Shown piece by piece: positions 63,694 through 64,000 of a DNA stretch of 64,000 nucleotides. Source of the stretch: Cololabis saira. Taxonomy: Eukaryota > Chordata > Actinopteri > Beloniformes > Belonidae. The stretch is taken from positions 24,313,501 through 24,377,500 of the forward strand of contig NC_084592.1 in the NCBI RefSeq assembly GCF_033807715.1, given 5' to 3'. The position numbers were made by a program, and so were the translations under genes. The first letter of the stretch is position 1. Every line of letters starts with the position of its first letter. The notes beneath the pieces are model-generated. The model was not told the origin of the DNA, ran no database searches, and worked only from the letters and a program-made list of their open reading frames with translations.

Positions 63694-64000
63694 CTAAGGC
63701 GGGAAAAGAAATAAATAAACAAACACTCACATTAAAGTTGGATATAACATCCCCATTTAAGAAATTGTTTAAAGAAAATACTGTAAATAAATATAAAACA
63801 CTATAATTATAAAGTATACTAATAAAAACATTCTAGAATGTGAAACATCAATTTTATATTTTGTCTTACTTATTTTTGTCTTCTTTATGTATTGTTTGTT
63901 TCCACGGAGTAAAAGCTAATGTCTCATATTTTTGCTGATCATAAGAAAAAAGGGTAGGCACTATAAGCTACGGCTTCAGCTACACCTTTTCGGCAAAAGA
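63694..64000 (-). other. akap17a intron running out of the window
   Basis: AT-rich DNA upstream of the acceptor CTTAG at 63694; no coding signal in the visible 300 bases. The next upstream exon is outside the window. Confidence 0.6.

Overview
The window is vertebrate nuclear DNA and almost certainly from a ray-finned (teleost) fish. It has small exons separated by large AT-rich introns with GT-AG boundaries, long (CA)n and (TA)n tracts, and dense teleost-type mobile elements (hAT, PIF/Harbinger, Tc1, TTAA-target MITEs, tRNA-derived SINE, LINE relics, solo LTRs). I see no prokaryotic, organellar or intact viral genes.

Two host genes lie head-to-tail on the minus strand in the right third. akap17a enters from beyond base 64000 and ends at 58290. 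Five coding exons (554 codons plus stop) are in the window; they encode an RRM-like region, a long charged coiled coil and an SR-rich tail. About 1.5 kb past its predicted poly(A) site is a complete eight-exon asmt gene (ATG at 55530, stop at 35394, 358 aa), which makes the last enzyme of melatonin synthesis. This neighbour pair, in this order and orientation, matches the mammalian pseudoautosomal AKAP17A-ASMT arrangement, so it is an old synteny block. All exon junctions read in phase.

The left 24 kb is an accessory, transposon-dominated region with no convincing host gene. Its main structure is a roughly 13 kb nested block (11177-24203) bounded by terminal inverted repeats and a perfect 8-bp target duplication. 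The block holds a decayed PIF/Harbinger element (MADF/BESS protein plus DDE transposase), a duplicated segment whose two copies record later insertions, two solo LTRs, several MITEs, and a second hAT element whose transposase is split by one of the LTRs. To its left are LINE relics, a Ty3/gypsy LTR with a minisatellite-expanded leader, an A-rich higher-order tandem repeat, a SINE and several MITEs.

Bases 24.8-35.3 kb are gene-poor DNA downstream of asmt, with one solo LTR and one small tandem duplication. The asmt introns contain a 227-bp (CA)n tract, a Tc1-type relic, a degenerate tandem array and a hAT MITE. The akap17a introns contain a second, inverted copy of the TTAA-target element seen at 5.9 kb and another hAT MITE. 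I found no wholly new biological system; the most informative structures are the nested transposon block and the conserved gene pair.
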